The position numbers were made by a program, and so were the translations under genes. Source: an uncultured Bacteroidales bacterium (GTDB lineage Bacteria > Bacteroidota > Bacteroidia > Bacteroidales > Marinilabiliaceae). Taken from it: a stretch of DNA of 25,197 bases. Numbering within the stretch: the stretch's first letter is position 1; every line of letters begins with the position of its first letter. This document shows, one piece after another, positions 15,290 to 22,821 of the stretch. The stretch is taken from assembly GCA_937892255.1 (NCBI GenBank), contig CALAUL010000005.1, positions 1-25,197 of the forward strand, read 5' to 3'. The notes under the pieces are model-generated. The model was not told the origin of the DNA, did no database searches, and was given only the letters and a program-made list of their open reading frames with translations.

Positions 15290-16600
15290 ATGAAGAAGTT
15301 GTTTAGATTATATGAAAGGGGAGTGCGTTTTGTCACTACCGATTTATGGAGGTTGCCGAGTGACTCGGAACGCAGTAACTTTGTGCTCTTGAAGATAGCA
15401 CGAGTGGTCTTTTTGGCCATACAAAAGTATAGAGTTGACAATTGCAAGGATAAAGCGTCTGCATTGACGTATTACACCATTTTGTCCATCGTGCCGTTGG
15501 CGGCTATGGCTTTTGGATTGGCAAAGGCTTTCGGCTTCGATAGCGAGCTGACACGTATTGTCAATGATATGTTGGTAGGGCATGAAGTCATAGCTCAGTA
15601 TGTTCTTGACTTTGCAGATACGTATCTCAAAAATATGAAGGGCGGACTCGTCGCCGGCATCGGTTTGGCAATGTTGTTGTGGGCTGTGATGAAGCTCATC
15701 GGTCATACCGAAAAGTCGTTCAATCAGATATTCGAGACCAAACAGTCGCGTTCGCTGGTGCGTAAATTTTCCGATTACATCTCAATAGTCATCATTGCTG
15801 TCATAGCCATTGTAGCGTATAGCAGTGTCATGGTTATGATGACGGGCTTTGTCTCTGATGGCGGAATATTTGGGGAAGTATGGAAGTTCTTGGCATCTAT
15901 AACTCCTTTTGTAGCCGTATGGATAGGCTTGTCGCTGATATATTATATCTTGCCGAGTACCAAAGTCCGTCTGACAGCAGCCTTGTTGGGCGGAGCCATA
16001 GCGGGTATAGCCCTCATCATAACGCAGTTTGCATATCTCTATTTCCAGATAGGCATGACGCAGAACAATGCCATCTATGGCAGTTTTGCTGCTATTCCGC
16101 TCTTCCTTATATGGATGCAGACAACGTGGTATATAGTTTTGCTCGGTTGCGAAGTGGCTTTTGCTTGTCAGAATGCCGAAAGTTACAACTACGAACTTAA
16201 TACCAAGACCTTCTCATTGTCGTTGCGACGCAAGATAGCGTTGTGTATATTGTCATACGTGACGAAGGAGTTCGACATGTGTCATCAAGCACCATCGTTG
16301 TCGCAGATATCGGCAAATCTCAAACTGCCTATATCGTTCGTTTCGCGTATGATGAACGACCTTACCAACGCCAATTTGTTATCGGAAATAAAAGCCGATG
16401 AGAAGTCCGAAGTGGCATATCAGCCTGCTTTTGACATTCACAAACTTACAGTGGCTGTTTTCATAGACAAGATAGAAAGTTATGGCGATAGTTCGTATCC
16501 CATAGAATCCGAGGAATTTAAAAAGGCAGAAGTCATAATAGAGAAATACATCAAGTCCTCGTTGTCTGCCGATGGTGCAATGCTGGTCAAAGATATCTAA
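15290..16600 (+). CDS. YihY/BrkB-type integral membrane protein with C-terminal winged-helix-like region
   Basis: The 436-residue protein has a polar N-terminus and the family signature KASALTYYTILSIVPL (about residues 57-72), followed by further hydrophobic segments. Later family marks include KLIGHTEKSFNQIF, YYILPSTKVRLTAALLGG and YGSFAAIPLFLIWMQTTW. Residues from about 305 to the end are soluble and resemble a winged-helix domain (APSLSQISANLKLPISFVSRMMNDL), as in many Bacteroidota members. The family was once annotated as ribonuclease BN, but that activity belongs to another protein; its true function is not established. The start at 15290 gives the usual N-terminal length, and no other good start lies nearby. 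Topoisomerase III starts 3 bp after the stop. Confidence 0.85.
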   Translation: MKKLFRLYERGVRFVTTDLWRLPSDSERSNFVLLKIARVVFLAIQKYRVDNCKDKASALTYYTILSIVPLAAMAFGLAKAFGFDSELTRIVNDMLVGHEVIAQYVLDFADTYLKNMKGGLVAGIGLAMLLWAVMKLIGHTEKSFNQIFETKQSRSLVRKFSDYISIVIIAVIAIVAYSSVMVMMTGFVSDGGIFGEVWKFLASITPFVAVWIGLSLIYYILPSTKVRLTAALLGGAIAGIALIITQFAYLYFQIGMTQNNAIYGSFAAIPLFLIWMQTTWYIVLLGCEVAFACQNAESYNYELNTKTFSLSLRRKIALCILSYVTKEFDMCHQAPSLSQISANLKLPISFVSRMMNDLTNANLLSEIKADEKSEVAYQPAFDIHKLTVAVFIDKIESYGDSSYPIESEEFKKAEVIIEKYIKSSLSADGAMLVKDI

Positions 16601-16603
16601 ACC

Positions 16604-19018
16604 ATGAAGTTGTGTATAGCGGAGAAACCTTCTGTAGCCGGCGATATAGCTGCTGTCGTAGGCGCAACGAATCGCAATGGCGGATTTTATGAAGGTAACG
16701 ACTATTGTGTGACGTGGGTCTTTGGTCATCTGTGCGAGCTCAAAGAACCGCATGACTACAAAGCCTATTGGCGTAGCTGGAGTCTCTATGATTTGCCCAT
16801 TATTCCCGACTCTTTCGGAATCAAACTCAAAAACGACGAGGGCGTAAAGAAGCAATTCCAAATAATAAAAACCCTTGTCGCACGTGCCGAAATGGTGATA
16901 AACTGCGGTGATGCCGGACAAGAGGGCGAACTCATACAACGTTGGGTCATGCAGCTTGCAGGTGTCAAATGTCCCGTCAAACGTCTGTGGATATCGTCAC
17001 TCACTGAAGAGTCGATACGTGAGGGATTTGCCAACTTGAAGGATAGTGCCGAGTTTGATAACCTCTATGCGGCAGGCAGTGCACGTGCCATAGGAGACTG
17101 GCTTTTAGGCATGAATGCCACCCGAGCCTTTACCTTAAAATACGGACGTGACAGACAAGTACTCTCTATAGGTCGAGTGCAGACACCTACATTGTCTCTC
17201 ATCGTACAACGTTTCAATGAGATAAAGAATTTCGTTCCTGAGCCTTATTGGGAACTAAAGACTCTCTATCGCGGAGCTACGTTCTCGGTGACCAAAGGAC
17301 GTTTCTCGAAGAAAGAAGAAGCCGAGAAGGCTTTGGCACAAATCGTCGGTTCTGAATTTGAAGTGACCGATGTGCAGATTAAAGAGGGCAATGAAGCTCC
17401 GCCTCGTCTCTTTGACCTTACATCGTTGCAAGTGGAGTGCAATAAGAAATATGCATTTTCGGCAGATGAGACACTAAAGATAATACAGCTTCTCTACGAA
17501 AAGAAACTGACTACTTATCCGCGTGTCGATACAACATATTTGAGCGATGATATTTACCCTAAAGTACCCAATATCTTGAGTGGTCTTCAACCTTATGCTC
17601 CACTTGTTGCACCTCTTTTACAAGGCAAACTCAAGAAGAGCAAGAAGGTCTTTGACAATAGTAAAGTGACTGATCACCATGCTATAATACCTACAGGTGT
17701 CAATCCTCCGACAAGTCTCTCTCGCAATGAGAAACTTGTGTACAATCTTGTAGCTTTGCGTTTTATTGCCAACTTTTACCCTGATGCTAAGATTTCAACT
17801 ACTACGGTGATGGGTCTTGCCAATGAGGTAGAGTTCAAATGTACAGGCAAACAGATACTATCACCGGGATGGAGAGCAGTATACGGCTCAAAGAAGCAAA
17901 ACGATGAGGATAATAACGATAGTGACGAGGAACAAGTTATGCCTTCATTTACCAAAGGAGAAAGAGGTCATCACGAGCCTTCGTTGCAAGAGAAACAGAC
18001 TCAACCGCCGAAACCTTATACCGAGGCGACCCTCTTACGTGCTATGGAAACAGCCGGCAAACAGGTCGAGGACGAAGAACTTCGTGACCTTATGAAGGAC
18101 AATGGAATAGGCCGTCCGTCAACGCGTGCCGCTATCATAGAGACGCTCTTCAAACGTCACTACATAGTCAAGAATAAAAAGAACTTAGAACCTACCATAG
18201 TAGGCATACAGCTCATTGGTCTTATTCGGCAGGAATTGCTTAAGTCTGTGGAACTTACGGGTATGTGGGAGAAGAATTTGCGCATGATAGAGAAAGGAAC
18301 ATTCTCGACGGGGCAGTTCATGGACGATATGCGCCGTATGGTTGGGGAGACTATTGCGATGGTTAATTCTGATATGTCGGGCGTGCGCATAGATACCGTG
18401 AATATTGACGAAATGGCTTCCACGGAGGCGAAGAAAAACAAACGGCAGACGACAAAGCCTAAAGAGAATAACACAAACGATGAACTCTTCATGTGTCCGA
18501 GGTGTCAACGTCCTGTCTTGAAGGGTAAGTCAGCATGGGGTTGTAGTGGCTTCCGTGAGGGGTGTACCGTAGTGGTGCCATTTGAAGTCATGGGAAAGAA
18601 ACTTACGGCGTCTCAGGTCAAAGCTCTTTTTGCCAAGGGTGAGACGGGAGTGATAAAGGGACTTAGTCAAAACGGTGAGACTGTCAATGGTAAGTTGGCT
18701 TTTGATTCTAGCTTTTCTATAGTACTCAAACCGGCAGAGGGTAAGAGTGTTACAGATGTTGCATCGTTGCAGTGTCCTTTGTGCGGAGGAACAATGCTCG
18801 AAGGAAGAAAAGCATGGGGTTGTGGCAACTATAATAAAGGGTGTCGCTTCGTTGTTCCTTATGAGTACATGGGGAAACGTCTTACAGCCACGCAGTTGTC
18901 TGTTCTTTGCAAGAAACGTCGTACCGGAGTTATCAATGGTTTTGTTAGTTCGACAGGTGCCAAGGTAAGTGGACACCTTGTAGTAGAACAAGATGGTTCG
19001 CTAAGATTGGAAGAGTAA
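16604..19018 (+). CDS. topB: DNA topoisomerase III (type IA)
   Basis: The 804-residue enzyme passes single strands through a transient break and can decatenate. The TOPRIM domain starts with CIAEKPSVA (E7) and has the acidic motif CGDAGQEGE (D103, E107; the middle Asp of the classical DxDxE is Gly105, as in the DAGREGE group). Family motifs SIGRVQTPTLSLI and SLQVECNKKY follow, then the catalytic tyrosine Y305 in LTTYPRVDTTYL. The conserved DNGIGRPSTRAAIIETL segment lies near residue 505. Two C-terminal zinc-ribbon repeats are complete, with cysteines at 631, 634, 647, 654 and at 724, 727, 740, 747. A charged linker of low complexity lies near residues 430-455. It shares a transcript with the YihY-type gene (3 bp gap). 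Confidence 0.95.
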   Translation: MKLCIAEKPSVAGDIAAVVGATNRNGGFYEGNDYCVTWVFGHLCELKEPHDYKAYWRSWSLYDLPIIPDSFGIKLKNDEGVKKQFQIIKTLVARAEMVINCGDAGQEGELIQRWVMQLAGVKCPVKRLWISSLTEESIREGFANLKDSAEFDNLYAAGSARAIGDWLLGMNATRAFTLKYGRDRQVLSIGRVQTPTLSLIVQRFNEIKNFVPEPYWELKTLYRGATFSVTKGRFSKKEEAEKALAQIVGSEFEVTDVQIKEGNEAPPRLFDLTSLQVECNKKYAFSADETLKIIQLLYEKKLTTYPRVDTTYLSDDIYPKVPNILSGLQPYAPLVAPLLQGKLKKSKKVFDNSKVTDHHAIIPTGVNPPTSLSRNEKLVYNLVALRFIANFYPDAKISTTTVMGLANEVEFKCTGKQILSPGWRAVYGSKKQNDEDNNDSDEEQVMPSFTKGERGHHEPSLQEKQTQPPKPYTEATLLRAMETAGKQVEDEELRDLMKDNGIGRPSTRAAIIETLFKRHYIVKNKKNLEPTIVGIQLIGLIRQELLKSVELTGMWEKNLRMIEKGTFSTGQFMDDMRRMVGETIAMVNSDMSGVRIDTVNIDEMASTEAKKNKRQTTKPKENNTNDELFMCPRCQRPVLKGKSAWGCSGFREGCTVVVPFEVMGKKLTASQVKALFAKGETGVIKGLSQNGETVNGKLAFDSSFSIVLKPAEGKSVTDVASLQCPLCGGTMLEGRKAWGCGNYNKGCRFVVPYEYMGKRLTATQLSVLCKKRRTGVINGFVSSTGAKVSGHLVVEQDGSLRLEE

Positions 19019-19057
19019 TTCGAATGCTGTTTGGCTATTGTCACAGTAGTGTAATAA

Positions 19058-19091
19058 AAAAGCACAATCAGCTATTGCAGATTGTGCTTTT
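19058..19091. terminator. Bidirectional terminator between convergent operons
   Basis: A perfect 12-bp stem (19058-19069, AAAAGCACAATC, with 19080-19091) encloses a 10-nt loop. Runs of A on the left and T on the right give a U-tract in either direction. It lies 39 bp after the topB stop and 22 bp beyond the end of the oppositely oriented ACT gene, so it can end both transcripts. Confidence 0.9.
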
Positions 19092-19113
19092 CTATTTGTT
19101 TGTAAGCATAGTC

Positions 19114-19509
19114 TTACTCCATACCAAAAAGTTTAAGAGCTTGTACGCAGTTGTTCAAGTCTGAAGGACGGATAATAGCTCTTGACTTATTACCTTCCTG
19201 TACGGCATACATGTACTCAACAGATATATTGCTGTCTGCCAATATTCCCATGAGTGAAGCAAGCGAACCGGCTTCGTTGGCGCATTCTACCGAAACGACA
19301 TCTGTCAATACTGTTGCAAAACCTGCTTTATGAAGTACGTCGACAGCCTTGTTAACATTGTCTACTACCAAACGCAACATGCCAAACTCATCACGGTCTG
19401 CCATGCTGAAAGCTTTGATGTTGATTCCGTTAGTAGCTAAGCATTGTGTTACCTCTTTGGTTCTCCCGGCTCTGTTCTCGAGAAAAACCGATAATTGTTT
19501 TATCAACAT
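19114..19509 (-). CDS. Small double-ACT-domain protein
   Basis: The 131-residue protein consists of two ACT domains and nothing else: residues 1-66 (LIKQLSVFLENRAGRTKEVTQCL) and about 69-131 (VSVECANEAGSLASLMGIL). ACT domains bind amino acids or related ligands and regulate metabolic enzymes. Stand-alone double-ACT proteins like this are often encoded next to phenylacetate-CoA ligase and IorAB in anaerobes, matching the position here as the last gene of the operon, 17 bp after the ligase. It may sense an aromatic amino acid to control the pathway. The ligand is not known from sequence. The start is the ATG at 19507-19509. Confidence 0.85.
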   Translation of the reverse strand: MLIKQLSVFLENRAGRTKEVTQCLATNGINIKAFSMADRDEFGMLRLVVDNVNKAVDVLHKAGFATVLTDVVSVECANEAGSLASLMGILADSNISVEYMYAVQEGNKSRAIIRPSDLNNCVQALKLFGME

Positions 19510-19526
19510 AATCTTCTCTTTTATGG

Positions 19527-20828
19527 TTATTTAAGCATACGTTTGTCTATTGTTCGACTTGATTTGCCCTGTGAGCGTTCTATAGAACCCGGCTCTACGA
19601 AGTGTATCTCTGCCGATATTGACAATACGCTCTTTAAACGGTTTGACAATTGTTTCTTTAATGCCATCATTGCGTTCAAGTCGTCTGTCATGTACTCTTG
19701 TTTAACTTCTACATTGATGTCCAGAGTGTCAAGGTTGCCTTTACGGTCAACGATAAGTTGGTATTGAGCTTCGAACTCCTTCATCTCAAGTATCACGCTC
19801 TCTATCTGGCTTGGGAATACGTTGATACCACGTATGATGAGCATATCGTCTGAGCGTCCCATTATTCTGTCCATCTTTACCTCTGTGCAACCGCAATCAC
19901 AAACACCGTGGTGTAGAGTAGTGAGGTCTTTCGTTCTGTAGCGTAGCAATGGAATGCCCTCTTTGGTGAGTGTTGTAAGTACGAGTTCGCCTTGCTGACC
20001 ATCAGGGAGTACTTCACATGTCTCAGGGTCAATGATTTCAGGATAGAAATGATCTTCGATGATATGTGTGCCGTCTTGGCAGCCGCATTCGTGAGCCACA
20101 CCCGGACCCATTATCTCACTCAATCCGTATATGTTGTAACCCTTAATACCGAGTTTAGCCTCTATATCTTTACGCATGTTGTCAGTCCAAGGCTCGCCAC
20201 CGAATACGCCAATCTTTAGGTTGAACTCTTCCATCTTATACCCTAATTTGATAATAGTCTCGTAGAGGTGTAGCGCATATGAAGGGGTACAAGCCAGCAC
20301 TGTGACTTTCATGTCATGAAGCAGTCTGATATGTTTCTCTGTATTGCCTGTTGATGTAGGAATAACCATAGCGCCGAGGTGTTCCACACCGTAGTGTAAG
20401 CCCAATCCACCGGTGAAGAGTCCATAACCATAAGCTACCGACACGATATCTTCGCGTGTTACGCCGTAAGCTGTCAAACAGCGTGCTATACACTCGCTCC
20501 ATACAGCAAGGTCACGACGTGTGTAACCTACAATGGTAGGTTTGCCTGTAGTACCTGATGAAGCATGTACTCTTACTATCTCGCTCTGTGGTACGGCGAA
20601 GAGTCCAGTAGGGTAGTTGTCGCGCATATCCTCCTTCGTAGTGAAAGGTAGCTTCTTGATATCCTCTATAGTCTGAATGTCACTTGGCAAGAGGTTTAGC
20701 TCTTGCATTTTCTGACGGTAGAATGGAACGCTGTGATAGAGGCGTTCTACGAGTTTGTGAAGACGTGTCCCTTGTAGCAATTTGCGTTCTTCTATGGGCA
20801 TGGCCTCTTTATTGGTATTCCACATCAT
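19527..20828 (-). CDS. paaK: Phenylacetate-CoA ligase (AMP-forming)
   Basis: The 433-residue adenylate-forming enzyme makes aryl-acetyl-CoA from aryl acetate, ATP and CoA. Typical PaaK features are the N-terminal LVERLYHSVPFYRQKM segment, the P-loop-like HASSGTTGKPT (residues 88-98), the IYGLSEIMGPG motif, the ribose-binding RYRTKDLT and the hinge with GRSDDMLIIRGINVFPSQIE. The C-terminal domain is complete. Two adjacent ATG codons (20828 and 20825) could both serve as the start. It lies 14 bp after the aminotransferase gene. Next to IorAB it probably either activates aryl acetates for reductive carboxylation or forms ATP from aryl-acetyl-CoA in reverse. The aryl group (phenyl, hydroxyphenyl or indolyl) cannot be decided. 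Confidence 0.93.
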   Translation of the reverse strand: MMWNTNKEAMPIEERKLLQGTRLHKLVERLYHSVPFYRQKMQELNLLPSDIQTIEDIKKLPFTTKEDMRDNYPTGLFAVPQSEIVRVHASSGTTGKPTIVGYTRRDLAVWSECIARCLTAYGVTREDIVSVAYGYGLFTGGLGLHYGVEHLGAMVIPTSTGNTEKHIRLLHDMKVTVLACTPSYALHLYETIIKLGYKMEEFNLKIGVFGGEPWTDNMRKDIEAKLGIKGYNIYGLSEIMGPGVAHECGCQDGTHIIEDHFYPEIIDPETCEVLPDGQQGELVLTTLTKEGIPLLRYRTKDLTTLHHGVCDCGCTEVKMDRIMGRSDDMLIIRGINVFPSQIESVILEMKEFEAQYQLIVDRKGNLDTLDINVEVKQEYMTDDLNAMMALKKQLSNRLKSVLSISAEIHFVEPGSIERSQGKSSRTIDKRMLK

Positions 20829-20842
20829 GGTGTATGTATGTT

Positions 20843-22153
20843 TTATTGGTTGTCGTTTTTAAATGCTTCAAGTCTGTTGCGTAGTGTTTCAAACTGCTCT
20901 TCTTTGACGAACGATACACATACGCGTAAGCCTTGTTGTTTAGAACCCGTTGTGTCGAGAGATATGATACTTATGCCGTAGTAGAGTAGTTTCTCCATAA
21001 GTTCAGCACCTGTCATATTCTTGTAGCCGACGGTGAAGTAAAAACCGTTGCCTACAGGGTCGCCCATGTCATCGGCATATACGAGGTGAAATCCATTAGA
21101 TAGGAATATTTCACGTATAGCCTTTGCTCTGCGTTCGTATTCGTGTGTAGCCTCGAGGAAGTTGTATTCTCCATCGCAAGCAGCTTTAAACATAGCGGCG
21201 AGAGCATACTGAGCTGAGTGCGAAGTGCCGGAAGACAGACAATAGAGGATACGGTTGACTAACACTGTTCCGAAGTTGTCTACACCGTAACGTTTGCCAA
21301 GTTCAGCATATTTGCGGTCGTAGAGTTCTTCTGTCATGCATACAACACCTATGCGTTGTCCGGCATAGCTAAATGCTTTTGATCCGGAAATCATAAGTAA
21401 GCATTTGTTAGTGTACTTTGCAACAGATGGCTGGAATGGTGCTTCGAATGGGTGTGATATATCCTTGCGGAAGTCCATACCGAAATAGGCGAGGTCTTCT
21501 ATAAGTATTACATCATATTTCTCTGCTAACTCAGCCAATCCGCGAAGTTCCATGTCTGTCAAACACATCCATGATGGGTTGTTAGGATTGGAGTAGAGGA
21601 TAGCAGATATATGTCCACCTTTAATCTTCTCTTCCACTTGAGATATGAAGGCTTCACCACGATTGCCGTATATGTCGAATGACTCATATTTGAGTCCAAT
21701 GATGTCGAGCTGTGTCTTTTGTACAGGGAACCCCGGGTCAATAAACAGCACGGTGTCGCGTTTGCTATTGCTGTGAGCTATAGTCATGAAAGAGGCAAAA
21801 GCGCCTTGCATAGAACCTGATACAGGAATACAGCAACGAGCAGGAATGTCCACATCGATGAATGCTTTTACGAAGCGAGATGCTTGTTTCTTTAGCTCCG
21901 GATGTCCGTCAAGCATAGGGTAGATGGCCGCAACGCCATTGCGTAGAGCTTCTATTTCTGCCTCTGTACCTATTGCGTCCGGTTTTAAACCCGGCACGCC
22001 CATCTCCATGCGAATATATTTCACTCCTGTTGCAGCTTCTACTTTGTTGGCAACGCTTACTATCTCGCGTATGTTGGCTTTGCCGAAGTCTGGTAGGCCC
22101 ATTGAGTCGATAGCAGCTTTGACAGCTTGTGAGTCAACTGGTTTGTTTGTCAT
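20843..22153 (-). CDS. Class I/II PLP-dependent aminotransferase, probably for aromatic amino acids
   Basis: The 436-residue fold-type I aminotransferase shows the expected PLP-site motifs: VSGSMQGAFA for phosphate binding (residues 111-120), YSNPNNPSW (187-195), LIEDLAYFG with D220 contacting the pyridine nitrogen and Y223, and SGSKAFSYAGQRIG with the Schiff-base lysine K259 and R267. It would interconvert an amino acid and a 2-oxo acid. Its place between IorB and phenylacetate-CoA ligase suggests Phe, Tyr or Trp and their arylpyruvates. This comes from context, as substrate-specific residues cannot be judged here. It is separated from iorB by 90 bp containing a two-part hairpin, the largest gap inside the operon. 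Confidence 0.88.
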   Translation of the reverse strand: MTNKPVDSQAVKAAIDSMGLPDFGKANIREIVSVANKVEAATGVKYIRMEMGVPGLKPDAIGTEAEIEALRNGVAAIYPMLDGHPELKKQASRFVKAFIDVDIPARCCIPVSGSMQGAFASFMTIAHSNSKRDTVLFIDPGFPVQKTQLDIIGLKYESFDIYGNRGEAFISQVEEKIKGGHISAILYSNPNNPSWMCLTDMELRGLAELAEKYDVILIEDLAYFGMDFRKDISHPFEAPFQPSVAKYTNKCLLMISGSKAFSYAGQRIGVVCMTEELYDRKYAELGKRYGVDNFGTVLVNRILYCLSSGTSHSAQYALAAMFKAACDGEYNFLEATHEYERRAKAIREIFLSNGFHLVYADDMGDPVGNGFYFTVGYKNMTGAELMEKLLYYGISIISLDTTGSKQQGLRVCVSFVKEEQFETLRNRLEAFKNDNQ

Positions 22154-22171
22154 ATCATTAGTCTCTTATTT

Positions 22172-22218
22172 CATTACCAAAGGGAAAGAGTTACGCTCTT
22201 GCCCCGGCTATGGTAATG
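22172..22218 (-). repeat. Two-part hairpin in the leader of the aminotransferase gene
   Basis: An outer 8-bp stem (CATTACCA at 22172-22179 with 22211-22218) encloses an inner stem (22182-22190 with 22196-22204, 8 of 9 paired) around the loop TTACG, with internal loops between. The structure lies 18 bp upstream of the aminotransferase start and 25 bp after the iorB stop in the - direction. It may partly terminate, protect processed ends or control translation. There is no U-tract for a classical terminator. Confidence 0.55.
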
Positions 22219-22243
22219 TTGTTATTATACTCGTGTCTGATGA

Positions 22244-22810
22244 TTATACACCTGCGCCTATCTTTAGAGCATTGACGTTCATCTCTACAACAGCTTCGCC
22301 CTTAGAACCGAATACACGTGCTACGCTCTCTGAGAGTGTCTCAATATCGAGGTCAAGAGCCTTAGCAGCTGCGCCAAGTAATATCATGTTTACACTACGA
22401 GGCATCTTGTTCTCCTTTGCGAGACCTTCAGCGTCGATGAGGTTCAAGTTGCCGAATGTCTTTAGTTCAGCCAATATAGTCTCTAACTCAGGGTAGTTAG
22501 GTATATTGATAAGAGGTGTAGAAGCTGTTACTATCCAGCCGTCAGGGGCGAGAGCATGTTTGTAACGTAGAGCCTCCATTGGTTCCATAGCGATAACGAT
22601 GTCTGCCTTGCCTTGTGGTATAAGGTCTGATGCTATGGGATCAGAAGAGATACGGAGGTGTGAATGTACGTCGCCGCCACGCTGACTCATGCCGTGTACT
22701 TCGGCTTGTTTGATATACATGCCCTTGTTCATGGCAGCATCGCCGATGATAGTGGCAATAGAGAGGATACCTTGTCCTCCGACTCCGGCTAATATGATGT
22801 CTTTCTTCAT
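22244..22810 (-). CDS. iorB: Indolepyruvate:ferredoxin oxidoreductase subunit beta
   Basis: The 188-residue protein is the gamma-type (pyruvate/ketoisovalerate oxidoreductase catalytic) subunit that pairs with IorA. It starts with the nucleotide-binding-like strand and loop IILAGVGGQG (G9-G14) and has the family signature EVHGMSQRGGDVHSHLRI (HGMSQRGG at 39-46). Length is normal for IorB. With IorA it oxidatively decarboxylates arylpyruvates to aryl-acetyl-CoA, reducing ferredoxin, or runs in reverse with a strong reductant. Its start lies 11 bp after the iorA stop. It carries no Fe-S cysteine motifs. Confidence 0.92.
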   Translation of the reverse strand: MKKDIILAGVGGQGILSIATIIGDAAMNKGMYIKQAEVHGMSQRGGDVHSHLRISSDPIASDLIPQGKADIVIAMEPMEALRYKHALAPDGWIVTASTPLINIPNYPELETILAELKTFGNLNLIDAEGLAKENKMPRSVNMILLGAAAKALDLDIETLSESVARVFGSKGEAVVEMNVNALKIGAGV

Positions 22811-22821
22811 TGTTGTTCGGT

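Noticed and set aside
22172..22218. Known riboswitch class
   Set aside because: No conserved riboswitch core was recognised; only nested stems are visible.
21924..22496. 190-codon + strand open frame over the aminotransferase and iorB
   Set aside because: It spans two well-supported - strand genes and the hairpin between them. Its Ala/Ser/Thr/Pro-rich translation is an antisense artefact.
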